Source: Streptomyces fagopyri (GTDB lineage Bacteria > Actinomycetota > Actinomycetes > Streptomycetales > Streptomycetaceae). From it: a stretch of DNA of 64,000 nt. The stretch is from the NCBI RefSeq assembly GCF_009498275.1, contig NZ_CP045643.1, positions 5,332,001 through 5,396,000 of the forward strand, in the 5' to 3' direction. The notes below the pieces were generated by a model. The model did no database searches. It was not told the DNA's origin and worked only from the letters and a program-made list of their open reading frames with translations. Positions 1 to 8,881 of the stretch are shown in pieces. Within the stretch, counting starts at the first letter, position 1. The number at the start of each line of letters is the position of its first letter. The position numbers were made by a program, and so were the translations under genes.

Positions 1-51
1 CACGAAGCGGCTGCCGGCGAGGGTGTCGGCATTGACCTGCCACCACCCCAT
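1..51 (-). CDS. ArsR-family transcriptional regulator, N-terminal fragment (cut by window edge)
   Basis: Read on the minus strand from the ATG at 51, the frame runs open to the edge and gives 17 residues, MGWWQVNADTLAGSRFV. A GWW-x-V-x-ADTLA-x-SRFV start is what I remember of a Streptomyces ArsR/SmtB-type winged-helix family in which the N-terminus precedes the HTH. The gene is divergent from the MFS gene at 395, the usual layout of a regulator and the exporter it controls. Only 17 residues are visible, so the family is a recollection and not a demonstrated match. Confidence 0.45.
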   Translation of the reverse strand, partial: MGWWQVNADTLAGSRFV

Positions 52-394
52 GACCGCACCCCGTCCCTTCCGCCACGCCCGCCCGGCGTCCACGCCGGTG
101 TCCACCCCGGCATCCGCTCCGGCCCCGGGCCTCTTCCTGCCTGCTCCCTGTCCCCGGGCCCGTCCCCGGGGATGCCCTGCTCCTGTTCCCGCCCCGGGGA
201 TGTCCCTCCGGGCCTGCTCCTGCCCACGTGGCCGCTCCCGCACCCCTCCGGTCCCGGCATTCCTGCTGGTCCCCGGAGGTCCGGGCCACGGGTCACCCCA
301 GCGGATCCCCCGCCCGGCCGCCCCGGACCGCCCTCGCTTTCGCCACCCCGCGAAACAATAACGACGGCCCCGTACGCCGTCCGACACTGCGCCC
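52..394. other. Divergent intergenic region, ArsR / MFS
   Basis: This 343-bp gap is extremely C-rich, with repeated CCCCGGGG-like blocks between about 125 and 205. Open frames cross it, but they are Pro/Arg-rich and look like GC artefacts. The only AT-richer patch is near 349-363 and is the likeliest place for a promoter of the gene at 395. I see no clear operator or terminator. Confidence 0.4.
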
Positions 395-1666
395 ATGCGC
401 AGCTACTCCGACCTCTTCCGTACCCCGGAGTTCACTCCCCTCTTCCTGACGTCGGCGCTCCAGGGAGCGGCCTCGACGGTGGGCGGCCTGGCCCTGGGCA
501 CCCTGGTCTACCGGGCGACGGACTCGCCCCTGCTCTCCGCCCTGAGCATGTTCGGGCCGTCCCTCGCCCAGGTGCTGGGCGCGACCACGCTCCTGTCCGC
601 GGCGGACCGGCTGCCGCCGCGCGCGACGACGACGGGCATCGCCCTCGCCTTCGCCCTCGGTACGGCGGCGGTCGCGCTGCCGGGTCTCCCGGTGGCCGCG
701 ATCTTCGGCATCCTCTTCGCGCTCGGCCTGGTCGCCTCCCTGGGCGGCGGGGTCCGCTGGGGCCTCCTCAACGAGATCCTCCCCCGGGACGGTTATCTGC
801 TGGGCCGCTCCGTCTTCAACATGATGAGCGGGATCACCCAGGTCACGGGGTACGCGGCAGGCGGTGTCCTGGTGGCCGTCGTGTCCCCCCGCGTCGGACT
901 CCTGACGGCGGCGGCGCTGTACCTGGCGGCGGCGGCCGGCACCCGGCTCGGCCTGACGCGCCGCGCGCCCCGTGCCTCCGGCCGCCCGTCGATCGGCCGG
1001 ACCTGGCGCACGAACGCCCTCCTGTGGTCGTACGGCCCCCGCCGCACCGTCTATCTGCTCCTCTGGATCCCCAACGGCCTGATCGTCGGCTGCGAATCCC
1101 TCTTCGTCCCGTACGCTCCCGAGCACGCGGGTGTTCTCTTCGCCTCCGCGGCCTTCGGCATGCTGGTGGGCGACGTGACCACCGGCCGCCTCCTCGCACC
1201 GCGCGTCCGGGCACGGCTGGGCGTCCCGTTCCTCCTGCTCCTGGCCACGCCGTACCTCCTGTTCGCCCTCCACCCGGGCATCGCGGTGTCGGCGGCCTGC
1301 GCGGCCGTCGCCTCCGTCGGTTTCGGGTCGAGCCTGATCCAGCAGGAACGGCTGATGGCGCTGACCCCCGACGAACTCGGCGGCCACGCCCTCGGTCTGC
1401 ACTCCTCCGGGATGCTGACGTTGCAGGGGGCGAGCGCGGCCGTGGCGGGCTCGGTCGCCCAACTGACCTCACCCGGCGCCGCGATGACGGTGATGGCGAC
1501 GGCATCGATCGCCGTGACGGCGGCGGTCACGCTGGCGGGGTCGGGGTCTGGGTCGGGGTCTGGTTCAGGAACGGAGACGGGGACCGGGACGGGGACGGGT
1601 GACCGGGGGAGTGTCCCCGGATCCACGCCGGAGTCGACGCCGCACCAGGCGAAGCCCCTTTCGTAG
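395..1666 (+). CDS. MFS transporter
   Basis: The 423-residue protein has about 10-12 hydrophobic segments and begins with an LFRTPEFTPLFLTSALQG segment typical of compact MFS exporters of actinobacteria. It has charged loops after the second helix (AADRLPPR) and near the middle (RRTVYLLLWIP), as in MFS proteins. Role: proton-coupled export or uptake of an unknown small molecule in the cytoplasmic membrane. The start is the ATG at 395, with no convincing Shine-Dalgarno. The last 40 residues are Gly/Ser then Gly/Thr repeats encoded by simple DNA repeats, so the tail is probably unstructured. Its divergent ArsR-like neighbour may regulate it. The substrate cannot be read from sequence. Confidence 0.8.
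   Translation: MRSYSDLFRTPEFTPLFLTSALQGAASTVGGLALGTLVYRATDSPLLSALSMFGPSLAQVLGATTLLSAADRLPPRATTTGIALAFALGTAAVALPGLPVAAIFGILFALGLVASLGGGVRWGLLNEILPRDGYLLGRSVFNMMSGITQVTGYAAGGVLVAVVSPRVGLLTAAALYLAAAAGTRLGLTRRAPRASGRPSIGRTWRTNALLWSYGPRRTVYLLLWIPNGLIVGCESLFVPYAPEHAGVLFASAAFGMLVGDVTTGRLLAPRVRARLGVPFLLLLATPYLLFALHPGIAVSAACAAVASVGFGSSLIQQERLMALTPDELGGHALGLHSSGMLTLQGASAAVAGSVAQLTSPGAAMTVMATASIAVTAAVTLAGSGSGSGSGSGTETGTGTGTGDRGSVPGSTPESTPHQAKPLS
1537..1603 (+). repeat. Simple repeat encoding Gly-Ser / Gly-Thr tail
   Basis: GGGTC[G/T] and GGGAC units alternate here and translate as (GS)n followed by (GT)n at the C-terminus of the MFS protein. It looks like replication-slippage expansion and is likely to vary in length between strains. 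Confidence 0.7.
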
Positions 1667-1821
1667 GAGCGGGGACCGGGACCAGCCCCGTACGGCGTAC
1701 TCCGTACTGCGCGCCACTGCACACCCCACTCGGTACTCCGCCTCCCCCTGGGCGGTCACGCCCGGACTTCATAGAGTTCGCGGTGACGCGGATACGGATC
1801 CGCCGGGGAGGGGGACGTGGC

Positions 1822-2559
1822 ATGGGCGGCAAGCCGGATCAGGAGCGGGTGGACAGAGGGCCGGTGGACCCCGAGCAGGTGATCGCGGAGGCACGCAAGG
1901 CGTTCTTCGTGATGTTCGGGTTCCTCGCGGTCATCTGGCTGGTGCAGTTGGCCAACTCGACCGGTCACTACGCGCTTTCACGAGACTACGGAGTCGTCTC
2001 CGGCGACCTCGGGACACTCCCCGACATCCTCAGCGCACCTTTCCTGCACTGGAGTTGGGCACACATCGAGAGCAACTCCGGGCCATTGTTCGTGTTCGGA
2101 TTCCTCGCGGCGTACCGGGGCGTCGTCCGCTTTCTCGGGCTGAGCCTGCTCGTGGCGGTGACCAGTGGACTCACGGTGTGGTTCTTCGAAGGGGGCGGCG
2201 TCGACACGGTGGGCGCCAGCGGTCTGATCTTCGGGTACTTCGGTTACGTCGTCGTCCGCGGGATCTTCGACCGGCACCTGATCGACACGTTGATCGGCAT
2301 CGTCATGGCGGCCTCCTTCGCCTACCTGCTCACCGTGGCCGTACCCGGGACGCCGGGGGTGAGCTGGCTCGGTCACCTCGGGGGTCTGATCGGCGGCCTG
2401 CTCGGGGCCTGGCTCTTCCGGGACCGGCGCCGGGGGTCCCTCCCGACGGCCCCCTCCGGCGGCGCCGGCGGGGGAACCGTCCGCCGCGCACCCCGGGCGG
2501 GCGCCGACAGCCCGCGCGCGGACCTGCACAAGGAACTCGGCGACCTCGGCCTCCTCTAG
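1822..2559 (+). CDS. Rhomboid-family intramembrane serine protease
   Basis: About 245 residues with six hydrophobic segments. The rhomboid catalytic set is intact: HxxxN in the second segment (His81, Asn85 in HIESN), GASG with the nucleophile Ser133, and His185 in the GHLGG motif of the last helix. It should cleave membrane-anchored substrates within the bilayer; the natural substrate is unknown. I prefer the ATG at 1822, preceded by GGGGAGGGGGACG, over the in-frame GTG at 1783, which would add a basic N-terminal stretch. The C-terminus after the last helix is Gly/Arg-rich. It sits convergent with the acetyltransferase at 2766 and has no obvious operon partner. Confidence 0.85.
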   Translation: MGGKPDQERVDRGPVDPEQVIAEARKAFFVMFGFLAVIWLVQLANSTGHYALSRDYGVVSGDLGTLPDILSAPFLHWSWAHIESNSGPLFVFGFLAAYRGVVRFLGLSLLVAVTSGLTVWFFEGGGVDTVGASGLIFGYFGYVVVRGIFDRHLIDTLIGIVMAASFAYLLTVAVPGTPGVSWLGHLGGLIGGLLGAWLFRDRRRGSLPTAPSGGAGGGTVRRAPRAGADSPRADLHKELGDLGLL

Positions 2560-2765
2560 GGGCCGCGCCGGCCAGCGTTCGCCCCGTCGCGGCTCCGGCC
2601 GAGGCCGGCCGTGTGCCGTCGGCACTCGTGGTCGTCCCCGGTTCCGGGGCCCCGGCGCATCGGCGGGGCGGGCGGTGCGCCGCCCGCGTGGGGCGCCCCG
2701 TCCGGACCGCCGAAACCGCCATCGGCCGGTCGCTCCTCACCCCGGCCCCGTCCGGACGGCAGGCC

Positions 2766-3308
2766 TCAGCCCCTCGTGTCCGGCTTCCAGTCCTGGACCA
2801 GCAGCCCGAGCAGTACCTCGTCCAGGAACTCGCCCATCACCCAGGCCGAGGAGCGCAGCACGCCCTCGCGGACGAAGCCGTTGCGCTCGGCGGAGCGCAG
2901 CATCGCCGCGTTGTCCGACAGCGTCTCGATCTGCAGCCGGTGCAGGCCGCGCACGACGAAACCGTAGTGGCACAGGACCGCGACCACGTCGGTGCCGTAC
3001 CCCTGACCGCGGGACGACGGCAGCAGCCCCAGCCCGATGTGCGCGGACCGGTTGTGGTTGTCGATGTTCCACAGCACCGCGGTACCGACCAGCGTGCCGC
3101 CGTCCAGCTCCACCACGGAGAACGGGACGTGCCGTTCCTCCTTGTCGTCCACGATCAGCCGCGAGTCCTTCGAGCCGGGCGTGACCGGCCGCCAGGGCCG
3201 CACGTCCGACCGCGAGTGGTTGACCACGTCGTCGTAGAGCTCGGTCTGCAGGATCGGGATGTCGTCCTCGTGCCGGGCCCTGAGCCCGACCTTGCCGCCC
3301 TTTAGCAT
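2766..3308 (-). CDS. GNAT N-acetyltransferase, RimJ/RimL type
   Basis: 180 residues. It starts with the VGLRARHEDD segment common to RimJ/RimL-like GNATs and has the acetyl-CoA loop SSRGQGYGTD (motif A, about residues 99-108), followed by LHRLQIETLSDNAAMLRSAERNGF, which is motif B and the family hallmark. Expected chemistry is transfer of acetyl from acetyl-CoA to an amino group (protein N-terminus, polyamine or antibiotic). AGGAAA lies upstream of the ATG. It is a single gene with no functional context. Substrate unknown. Confidence 0.85.
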   Translation of the reverse strand: MLKGGKVGLRARHEDDIPILQTELYDDVVNHSRSDVRPWRPVTPGSKDSRLIVDDKEERHVPFSVVELDGGTLVGTAVLWNIDNHNRSAHIGLGLLPSSRGQGYGTDVVAVLCHYGFVVRGLHRLQIETLSDNAAMLRSAERNGFVREGVLRSSAWVMGEFLDEVLLGLLVQDWKPDTRG

Positions 3309-3570
3309 GCGAGTTTCCTATCCGACCGGGCCGGCCGGCGGCAAACGGATAAACCCCCGGGCGCGCACGGACCCGCGACGGCGTCCGGGCACCCGCGAAG
3401 CCTTGCCGCCTGTCATCCGGATGGAGCAACGGAAGCCGACTCACCCGTCCGGCCGACCTGACGTGCCATCGGCAGCCGCGCCCGGAAGCCTAGGATCCGC
3501 CACTAGAAGAGAGACGTCGCCTACCCCTGTCTGGCATCGGCGAGCCCACGTCATGACCGGAGGAGACGGG

Positions 3571-4194
3571 ATGCTGCACCGCGCCGGCAGGACCTCCTGG
3601 AAGCGCTTCGCCCGTGTTCTCGTCCCGAGTGTCCTGGCCGCCGCGGCCCTCGGTATCGGCATGGCGCAGGGAGCACTGGCCGCGTCGTTCCTCATCTCCG
3701 GGCAGAAGTTCCAGGTCGCCCTGGACACCCTGGAAGTCCGGGGCCTGAGCATCTACAGCACGGTGGACGTGACCCGGCAGGGCACCCTCGTGCCGGTCGC
3801 CGTCACCGGGGCCCGCCGCGCGGAGATCAGCGGGCTGTGCCAGTCCCTGGTGGTCCCGATCCCGGTCCTGGGCCCGTACACACTGAGGGTCACCGGCGGC
3901 GGACGCCGGCACATCGAGGCGAGGAACCTGTTCCTCGACGCGACGACCTTGACGAGCGGACAGGCGAACTTCAACGACCTGGAGATCGGCGTCGCGGCGG
4001 GAGCGGTCAGCAAGGGCCCGATCAGCCCGGGCGACAGGAACTCCCGCTTCTTCGACCCCAACGGCTTTGCCCAGCAGGCGGATTCAGCCCTGCTGCGAGA
4101 CGTGCGCTTCACCACGGTCGCGGTCTCGGCCGCCACGTTCAACGTCCCCGACCTCGATCTGCGAGTCAGGCAGGGCCGCCACGAGTGCTTCTGA
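3571..4194 (+). CDS. DUF6230 family exported/membrane-anchored protein
   Basis: 207 residues from the ATG at 3571, which follows GGAGGAGACGGG. A basic N-terminus leads into one hydrophobic segment (about residues 13-33) ending in ALAAS, so the protein is exported or signal-anchored. The rest is beta-rich (FQVALDTLEVRGLSIYSTVDV), with two Cys that could form a disulfide. This is the pattern I associate with DUF6230, a Streptomyces family of unknown function often mislabelled cholesterol esterase. A TAGGAT box at 3491-3496 may be its -10. It is followed after 77 bp by the DUF6114 gene, its usual partner. Confidence 0.75.
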   Translation: MLHRAGRTSWKRFARVLVPSVLAAAALGIGMAQGALAASFLISGQKFQVALDTLEVRGLSIYSTVDVTRQGTLVPVAVTGARRAEISGLCQSLVVPIPVLGPYTLRVTGGGRRHIEARNLFLDATTLTSGQANFNDLEIGVAAGAVSKGPISPGDRNSRFFDPNGFAQQADSALLRDVRFTTVAVSAATFNVPDLDLRVRQGRHECF

Positions 4195-4271
4195 TCGATC
4201 GGCACGAGACACGCGTCCGCCGCGCCCGCTCACCACGTACTCCCGCCCGCCGAACACCACGGAGAGCTCAC

Positions 4272-4751
4272 GTGTTCCTCCAGCGAAGCGGCGGACGCGA
4301 AAGCTTGCGCGTCGCCACCGACGCCCGACGGCGATTCAGGACCTGGCGGGGCGAACGCCCCTTCTGGGCAGGACTGTTCACCTTCGGGGCGAGCCTGCCC
4401 GTCATCTACTTCCCGTACGCGCACCTCACCTTCGGCGCCATCCCGCTGGCACTGTCGACCTCGGCCGGCGCCGGGTCGCTGATCATCGGGGTCCTGCTCA
4501 TGACCCTCGGCGTCACCCTCTGGTTCCAGCGGCAGACGCGCGTGTTCGCGGGGATCACGGTCATCCTGCTCTCCCTCGTCTCGTTCCCCCTGGCCAATCT
4601 CGGGGGTCTGCTCATCGGGCTGATCTCCGGCCTGATCGGCGGATCCCTGGCCTGCGCCTGGATCCCCCCGACCAACGCTCCCGAGCCGCAGCCCGCAACG
4701 GACCGTGCGCCGGCCCCGGCCTCCGTGGGCGAGGACCACGGTGGCGAGTGA
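4272..4751 (+). CDS. DUF6114 family integral membrane protein
   Basis: 159 residues from a GTG preceded by GGAGAG. It has an Arg-rich N-terminus (FRTWRGERPFWAG) and then four or so hydrophobic segments, ending in a Pro/Ala-rich cytoplasmic tail. The RPFW-x-G motif and membrane layout fit DUF6114, which travels with DUF6230. The function is unknown. Its stop overlaps the GTG start of the next gene by 11 nt, so the three genes 3571-5457 are likely one operon making a cell-envelope assembly. Confidence 0.75.
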   Translation: MFLQRSGGRESLRVATDARRRFRTWRGERPFWAGLFTFGASLPVIYFPYAHLTFGAIPLALSTSAGAGSLIIGVLLMTLGVTLWFQRQTRVFAGITVILLSLVSFPLANLGGLLIGLISGLIGGSLACAWIPPTNAPEPQPATDRAPAPASVGEDHGGE

Positions 4752-5457
4752 CGCCCTGACCGGCTGTGCGGGGGGCGGACCCGAGCCCGCGCCCTGCCGT
4801 CCGGCCGGTGCGGTGGCGAGCCGCCCGGCCGTCCGCGTACTGAGGCCCCTCGCCTGCGCGCCGGCGGTGGCCGCCCTGTCCTTGGTGCTGCAAGTCGCCA
4901 CACCGGCGGCCTTGAAGACGCTGCCGGCCCCTGGTGGTGTTCACGCGCCCGAGCCACCAGCAGGCGCCGGCGCGCCGGCCGCCCACATACCGGACCGTCC
5001 GGCGGACGTCCCCTGGGTGCTGCGCGCCGACAGGCTGGTGCTCCACGGCAGTACCTTCCGAGGCGTGGTCGTCGTCAGAACCGCGACCGGACCCGTACGG
5101 GTTCTGAAGTTCACCGCGCGGTCACTGGACTTCGCGGGCCTCGACCTGACAGCGGGCCGCGGCCGTACCGCCGCGCGCGTACGGGCCGGGCCCGCGACCA
5201 CGTCCACGCTCAAGGACGAGGGCGTGGTGACCCTGTACACCCAGAAGCTGCGCGGCACGCTCGTCGGCCTGGGTGGCGCCCCGCTCCCGGCGGACCGCAC
5301 CGTCACCGTCACGCCCGACGCGCTGCCCGCCTGGCTCCCCCATCCCGCCAGGCCGTCCCGGACGATCACCTTCGAGAACGTCACCGTTTCCCAAGCCACC
5401 CGGCTCAGCGGCGACATGACCGTCACGGGCCCGCCCCTCGGCGTCTCGGCCGGGTGA
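4741..5457 (+). CDS. Hypothetical exported protein, third member of the DUF6230/DUF6114 operon
   Basis: About 238 residues from the GTG at 4741, which has GAGGA at 4731-4735 and overlaps the upstream stop. There is one hydrophobic segment (about residues 35-57), a Pro/Ala-rich spacer, then a beta-rich domain with short repeated strand patterns (ADRLVLHGSTFRGVVVV, ITFENVTVSQATRLSGD). That domain resembles the DUF6230 extracellular part in style. I recognise no catalytic motif. An upstream in-frame ATG at 4705 is possible but has no good ribosome-binding site. Genomic coupling suggests it works with the two preceding proteins at the membrane exterior. Confidence 0.6.
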   Translation: MASDALTGCAGGGPEPAPCRPAGAVASRPAVRVLRPLACAPAVAALSLVLQVATPAALKTLPAPGGVHAPEPPAGAGAPAAHIPDRPADVPWVLRADRLVLHGSTFRGVVVVRTATGPVRVLKFTARSLDFAGLDLTAGRGRTAARVRAGPATTSTLKDEGVVTLYTQKLRGTLVGLGGAPLPADRTVTVTPDALPAWLPHPARPSRTITFENVTVSQATRLSGDMTVTGPPLGVSAG

Positions 5458-5722
5458 CGGCGGGGTGCCTGCCGCGCGGCGCACCCGGTCGGCTCGGGCG
5501 TCGTCGCCGACTTCCAGGTGACCGGCGTCGCTTCAGCCGCGGGCCGGCACTTGGTGTCGTCGGCGGGCCGGGAACGAGGCCGGGGGGCCATGAAGACACC
5601 GAGCGGCAGGGCCGTAGGGTGCGGCAGGCGAGACCGGCGCCGCTGATGCGTCGTAGCGGTCCGTTGCGACTGGTCGACCCGTCCCGCATCGGGTGCCCGA
5701 CGAACGACCAGGAGGTTGACCG

Positions 5723-6367
5723 GTGATCACTCTGGCCGCAGTCGGAGGGGTGGCCTCGGTCGAACTGGGCATGGCCCTGACTCCGGGGCCGAACATGATC
5801 CACCTCGCCTCCCGTGCGATCACCCAGGGCCGCAGGGCGGGCCTGGTGAGCCTCAGCGGGACCGCCGTGGGATTCGTGTGTTACCTACTGGCCGCGGCCG
5901 CGGGCCTGTCCGCGTTGTTCGCCGCCGTGCCGGTGGCGTTCATGGTGGTCAAGCTCGCCGGGGCCGCCTACCTGGCCCACCTCGCCTGGGGCATGCTCAA
6001 GCCCGGCGGCCGCTCACCCTTCGCCCCGGCCCGGGATCTGCCTCCGGTCTCCGACGCCCGCCTGTTCTCGATGGGGCTGCTGACCAACCTACTCAACCCC
6101 AAGATCGCTCTTGTGTATGCCGCCCTGCTGCCCCAGTTCCTGGACCCGCAGGCAGGTCCGGCCTGGGGGCAACTGCTCCAGCTCGGCGGTGCGCAGATCA
6201 TCGTGGGGATCTCCGTGAACGCTCTGATCATGCTGAGCGCGGCACGGGTGTCGGGGTTCCTGGCCACCAGGCCCCGCGCCATGACCGCCCAGCGGTTCAC
6301 GGCCGGCGGCCTGCTCGGCGCCTTCGCGCTGCGCACCGCCCTGTCCCGCACTCCTGTCTCCACCTGA
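5723..6367 (+). CDS. LysE/RhtB family amino-acid exporter
   Basis: 214 residues with about six hydrophobic segments. The family signature TPGPNMIHLASRAITQGRRAG lies near residues 20-41 (read here as TPGPN followed by a QGRRAG loop), and LLTNLLNPKIALVYAALLPQF is near the middle. These proteins export amino acids such as lysine, homoserine or threonine by proton antiport. The start is GTG at 5723 with AGGAGG eight bases before it. It stands alone. The substrate cannot be predicted from these motifs. Confidence 0.88.
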   Translation: MITLAAVGGVASVELGMALTPGPNMIHLASRAITQGRRAGLVSLSGTAVGFVCYLLAAAAGLSALFAAVPVAFMVVKLAGAAYLAHLAWGMLKPGGRSPFAPARDLPPVSDARLFSMGLLTNLLNPKIALVYAALLPQFLDPQAGPAWGQLLQLGGAQIIVGISVNALIMLSAARVSGFLATRPRAMTAQRFTAGGLLGAFALRTALSRTPVST

Positions 6368-6507
6368 GCCGGCCCGCGTCGTCGTGACGCCGGTCCTCCT
6401 GTGAGCGCCGATACGGGGACGTCGACGGCACCTGTGAATGTCGGTCACGGCCGATCGGGCACGACTTCGGAAGTCGTCGCGACCTCCGGCGTACGCGCCC
6501 GCCGACG

Positions 6508-7134
6508 TCAGATGGAGGCCTCAGGGGCAACGGACGCGCCGTCGCCGAGGAGGAGTTGGAGCAGGGCGGTGTCGTGGGGGCGCAGCCAGTAGATCTCGGT
6601 GCCGAGATCCACGGCTGCGGTGAATCCCATTCGGGCCTGGGCGGCATTCTGCTGCCGGCGCTCCTGACGTACGGCCACCGGGACCTGAAGGTCGATCGGC
6701 TGGTCGGTACCGCCCTTCCCGCGCTTGCGCCAGGCCAGCCCGACCTCGCCTTCCGGAGACTGGTGGAGGAGCACGTGGCCGAGGGTCTGACTACCGTCGC
6801 GCACGCCGTACGAGAGCATGCCGAGACGCGCTCCTCGCCGAAGCCGCTCGGCGTCGGCCTCGACAGTGCGGGAGGCTTTCAGTCCGAAGCGGTTGACCAG
6901 CTTTCCGGCCCAGCCACGGTACGAGGCACAGGTCGCCTGCGCCCCTCGCGGAGCCGGGAGGAAGGAGGCCGGAAGCAGTGCCCGCACCAACGGATCAAGG
7001 ACAATGAAGAAGATCAGCAGGTACAGCAGGCCGAGCGGCATCCCGCCCGACTCCAGGCCGGTGAACAACAGGCCGAGGCCGATGGCAATCGTGATCAAGA
7101 AGTGTATGTGGAGGCGGACGTTCATGGTTCCCAT
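6508..7134 (-). CDS. Hypothetical membrane protein
   Basis: About 208 residues from the ATG at 7134; a GTG at 7137 and an ATG at 7125 are alternatives, and GGGA is the only upstream purine run. The N-terminal third has two adjacent hydrophobic segments (FLITIAIGLGLLFTG and LGLLYLLIFFIVL). The rest is soluble, with a basic middle and the segment TAAVDLGTEIYWLRPHDTALLQLLL near the end. I recognise no family. Codon usage looks normal for the window. It is convergent with the LysE gene. Confidence 0.55.
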   Translation of the reverse strand: MGTMNVRLHIHFLITIAIGLGLLFTGLESGGMPLGLLYLLIFFIVLDPLVRALLPASFLPAPRGAQATCASYRGWAGKLVNRFGLKASRTVEADAERLRRGARLGMLSYGVRDGSQTLGHVLLHQSPEGEVGLAWRKRGKGGTDQPIDLQVPVAVRQERRQQNAAQARMGFTAAVDLGTEIYWLRPHDTALLQLLLGDGASVAPEASI

Positions 7135-7435
7135 CACTGTGTTTCCCGCTCCGGGCGGATGAAGCGGCAGGCTATCCGACGACAAGGTGTGTCGGCCATG
7201 GCGAAAGCAGCGATTTCCAGGGGGCGTTGAGGCCCTTGCCGGGCGCGACATCTGCGGCGCCGCCGCTGATCCGACCTCTGGCTGTCCGCCGGCCCCCAGT
7301 GCCCTTCCGGAAGGGACATGCCTCGGGGCGGGGTCTCCATCGCCGTCCTCCGCTCAGGGCGGACAATTCCCCTCTGGGCAGGGGCTGTTCCGGTCGGCGA
7401 GACTGTAAGGAGACCGGTCCGTTGTCCCGAACCCG

Positions 7436-8308
7436 GTGTCGGCCCGCGACCATGCGGACATGGATCATCCAACGGGCGGACGTGGCGGGGCGGGGACGCC
7501 GGCACGCGGATGCGTGGGGGCCGTGCTGGTCGCGGTCGGCGTGGTGTGCGCTCTGGTGCTCTGCGCGCTGTGGCAGATTCACCGCACCTTGGACCGCACG
7601 CCGCCCGATGTCGGCGCCTTCGCACACGCCGCCACCACCCGGACCGCCGACGCGGCCGCAGCGCGGACGAGTTCCGCGCGCCTGACGAGCCTGATGTCGG
7701 CGCTGCCCTGGGCCGTTGCGCTCGGCACATCGGTGGCGGACTCCTGCCGGACGGAGGACCAGAACCCGTTCATCGGCCCAGCGCGCTGGGCACCGATCAA
7801 CTGCGTCCGCAGCAGCGTCCTCTACGTCGCGTTCGACGGGGACATCCGCACGCACCTCCACCAACTCGACGCGGTGCTGGCCGAGCAGGAGTGGGTGGGC
7901 TCGGGTTCGTCCCCGAACACGCTGACCGGGATGGCGACCTGGATGAGTCAGGCCGGCGGTGACCCGTCCCCGGCCGCGTCGCGGCGGGGAAGCACCGAAC
8001 CTCCGGGTTCGCGGCCGATCTGCCTGTCCACGACGTACGGCCCGGCCACGCGGAAGCACGACATTCCGCACGGCGGGCCCGGAGTCCGGCTGCGAGTGGC
8101 GGTGGCGGAGCTTCCGTGCACGCCCAGCGCGGATACCGGCGACCTCCAGATGGGCGGCACACCGGAGAAGTTCACGGTCGACGGAACCGTCTACCTCGCC
8201 TGGCACCCCCTGTCGACCGACACGGTGAGCCGCTCCGCCCACACCGCGCACCGCTACGTGGCCGCCTTCTCCCTCGTCGACAGCTACGCCGTCCGGTCCA
8301 CCCCGTGA
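7436..8308 (+). CDS. Hypothetical protein with one N-terminal membrane anchor
   Basis: About 290 residues; an in-frame ATG at 7460 is an alternative start and neither has a clear ribosome-binding site. A hydrophobic segment (about residues 26-48, VGAVLVAVGVVCALVLCALW) is followed by a predicted extracellular domain with several Cys (DSCRTEDQNPF, INCVRSS, PICLSTTYG, ELPCTPS). These could form disulfides, consistent with an exported protein. No family recognised. It has no close operon neighbour. Confidence 0.5.
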   Translation: MSARDHADMDHPTGGRGGAGTPARGCVGAVLVAVGVVCALVLCALWQIHRTLDRTPPDVGAFAHAATTRTADAAAARTSSARLTSLMSALPWAVALGTSVADSCRTEDQNPFIGPARWAPINCVRSSVLYVAFDGDIRTHLHQLDAVLAEQEWVGSGSSPNTLTGMATWMSQAGGDPSPAASRRGSTEPPGSRPICLSTTYGPATRKHDIPHGGPGVRLRVAVAELPCTPSADTGDLQMGGTPEKFTVDGTVYLAWHPLSTDTVSRSAHTAHRYVAAFSLVDSYAVRSTP

Positions 8309-8427
8309 GGAGACCCTTCCTGACACCCGCGTCAAGGAGTTCGATCACCGCGCGGTGAAGGGTGCTGGAACGGCCTTGAACGGCTCGTCGGCGGTCCGGT
8401 CGTGGCGGCTGATGTCAGGTGGGGATG

Positions 8428-8688
8428 TCAGACGGACCGGGGGACGATGCTCACCGCGCGGTAGTCGTACCCGTCTTGCTTGAAGCCGGGCGCTTCCCAG
8501 ATGAGATCGACCCGCTGCCCTGGTGACAGTGTGCGGAAGCCGGGCGCCTGGATGTCGGCGTAGTGGCCGAAGCACCCTCCGGGAGTTTGAGGCGAGTCGA
8601 GGACACCCCAGCCCTCCTCGTCGCTCCACTCACGCACAGTCGCGGTCACGACCGTGGCGACCTTACGGGCCTCTCTGCGGCGACTCAT
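8428..8688 (-). CDS. Cold-shock-domain-like small protein
   Basis: 86 residues. The layout matches a cold-shock OB fold: TATVREWSDEEGWGVLDSPQ (compare the KWFN-x-EKGFGFI strand), then CFGHYADI (compare DVFVHFSAI), then FRTLSPGQRVDLIWE (compare the GFRSL-x-EGQ-V-F end of the fold). The RNP1-like aromatics are partly replaced (GWGVL, CFGHY), so nucleic-acid binding is possible but not certain. The C-terminal extension (FKQDGYDYRAVSIVPRSV) is common to a divergent Streptomyces subgroup of such proteins. It is about 200 bp from tRNA-Arg. Confidence 0.65.
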   Translation of the reverse strand: MSRRREARKVATVVTATVREWSDEEGWGVLDSPQTPGGCFGHYADIQAPGFRTLSPGQRVDLIWEAPGFKQDGYDYRAVSIVPRSV

Positions 8689-8842
8689 CCGTCTCTCCCC
8701 TCATCCATCCCACAGGTCACACAGGCCTGACCGCCCAGGTCGGCACGGTCCGCCGGCGCGAGACCATGAGCCACATGGACTGGCTGCCCAGGAAGCGCCC
8801 CGGCCGTCGGCGACCGTGCTCGTTGATGACAGAAGTGGATGC

Positions 8843-8878
8843 CAAAGGCCACCTAGGAACGTTCCTAGGTGGCCTTTG
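8843..8878 (-). terminator. Terminator of tRNA-Arg: perfect 36-bp palindrome
   Basis: An uninterrupted palindrome of 18-bp half-sites (core CCTAGGAACGTTCCTAGG) begins 3 nt after the encoded CCA of the tRNA on the minus strand. It would fold as a long hairpin immediately after the tRNA 3' end. A perfect palindrome this long without a loop is unusual for a terminator. Confidence 0.65.
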
Positions 8879-8881
8879 CCC

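Noticed and set aside
23..361. Pro/Arg-rich frames at the left end
   Set aside because: Composition matches translated GC-rich noncoding DNA; no motifs or start signals.
293..1462. Long minus-strand frame opposite the MFS gene
   Set aside because: The product is Arg/Gly/Gln-rich with no hydrophobic pattern, while the plus strand encodes a clear membrane protein.
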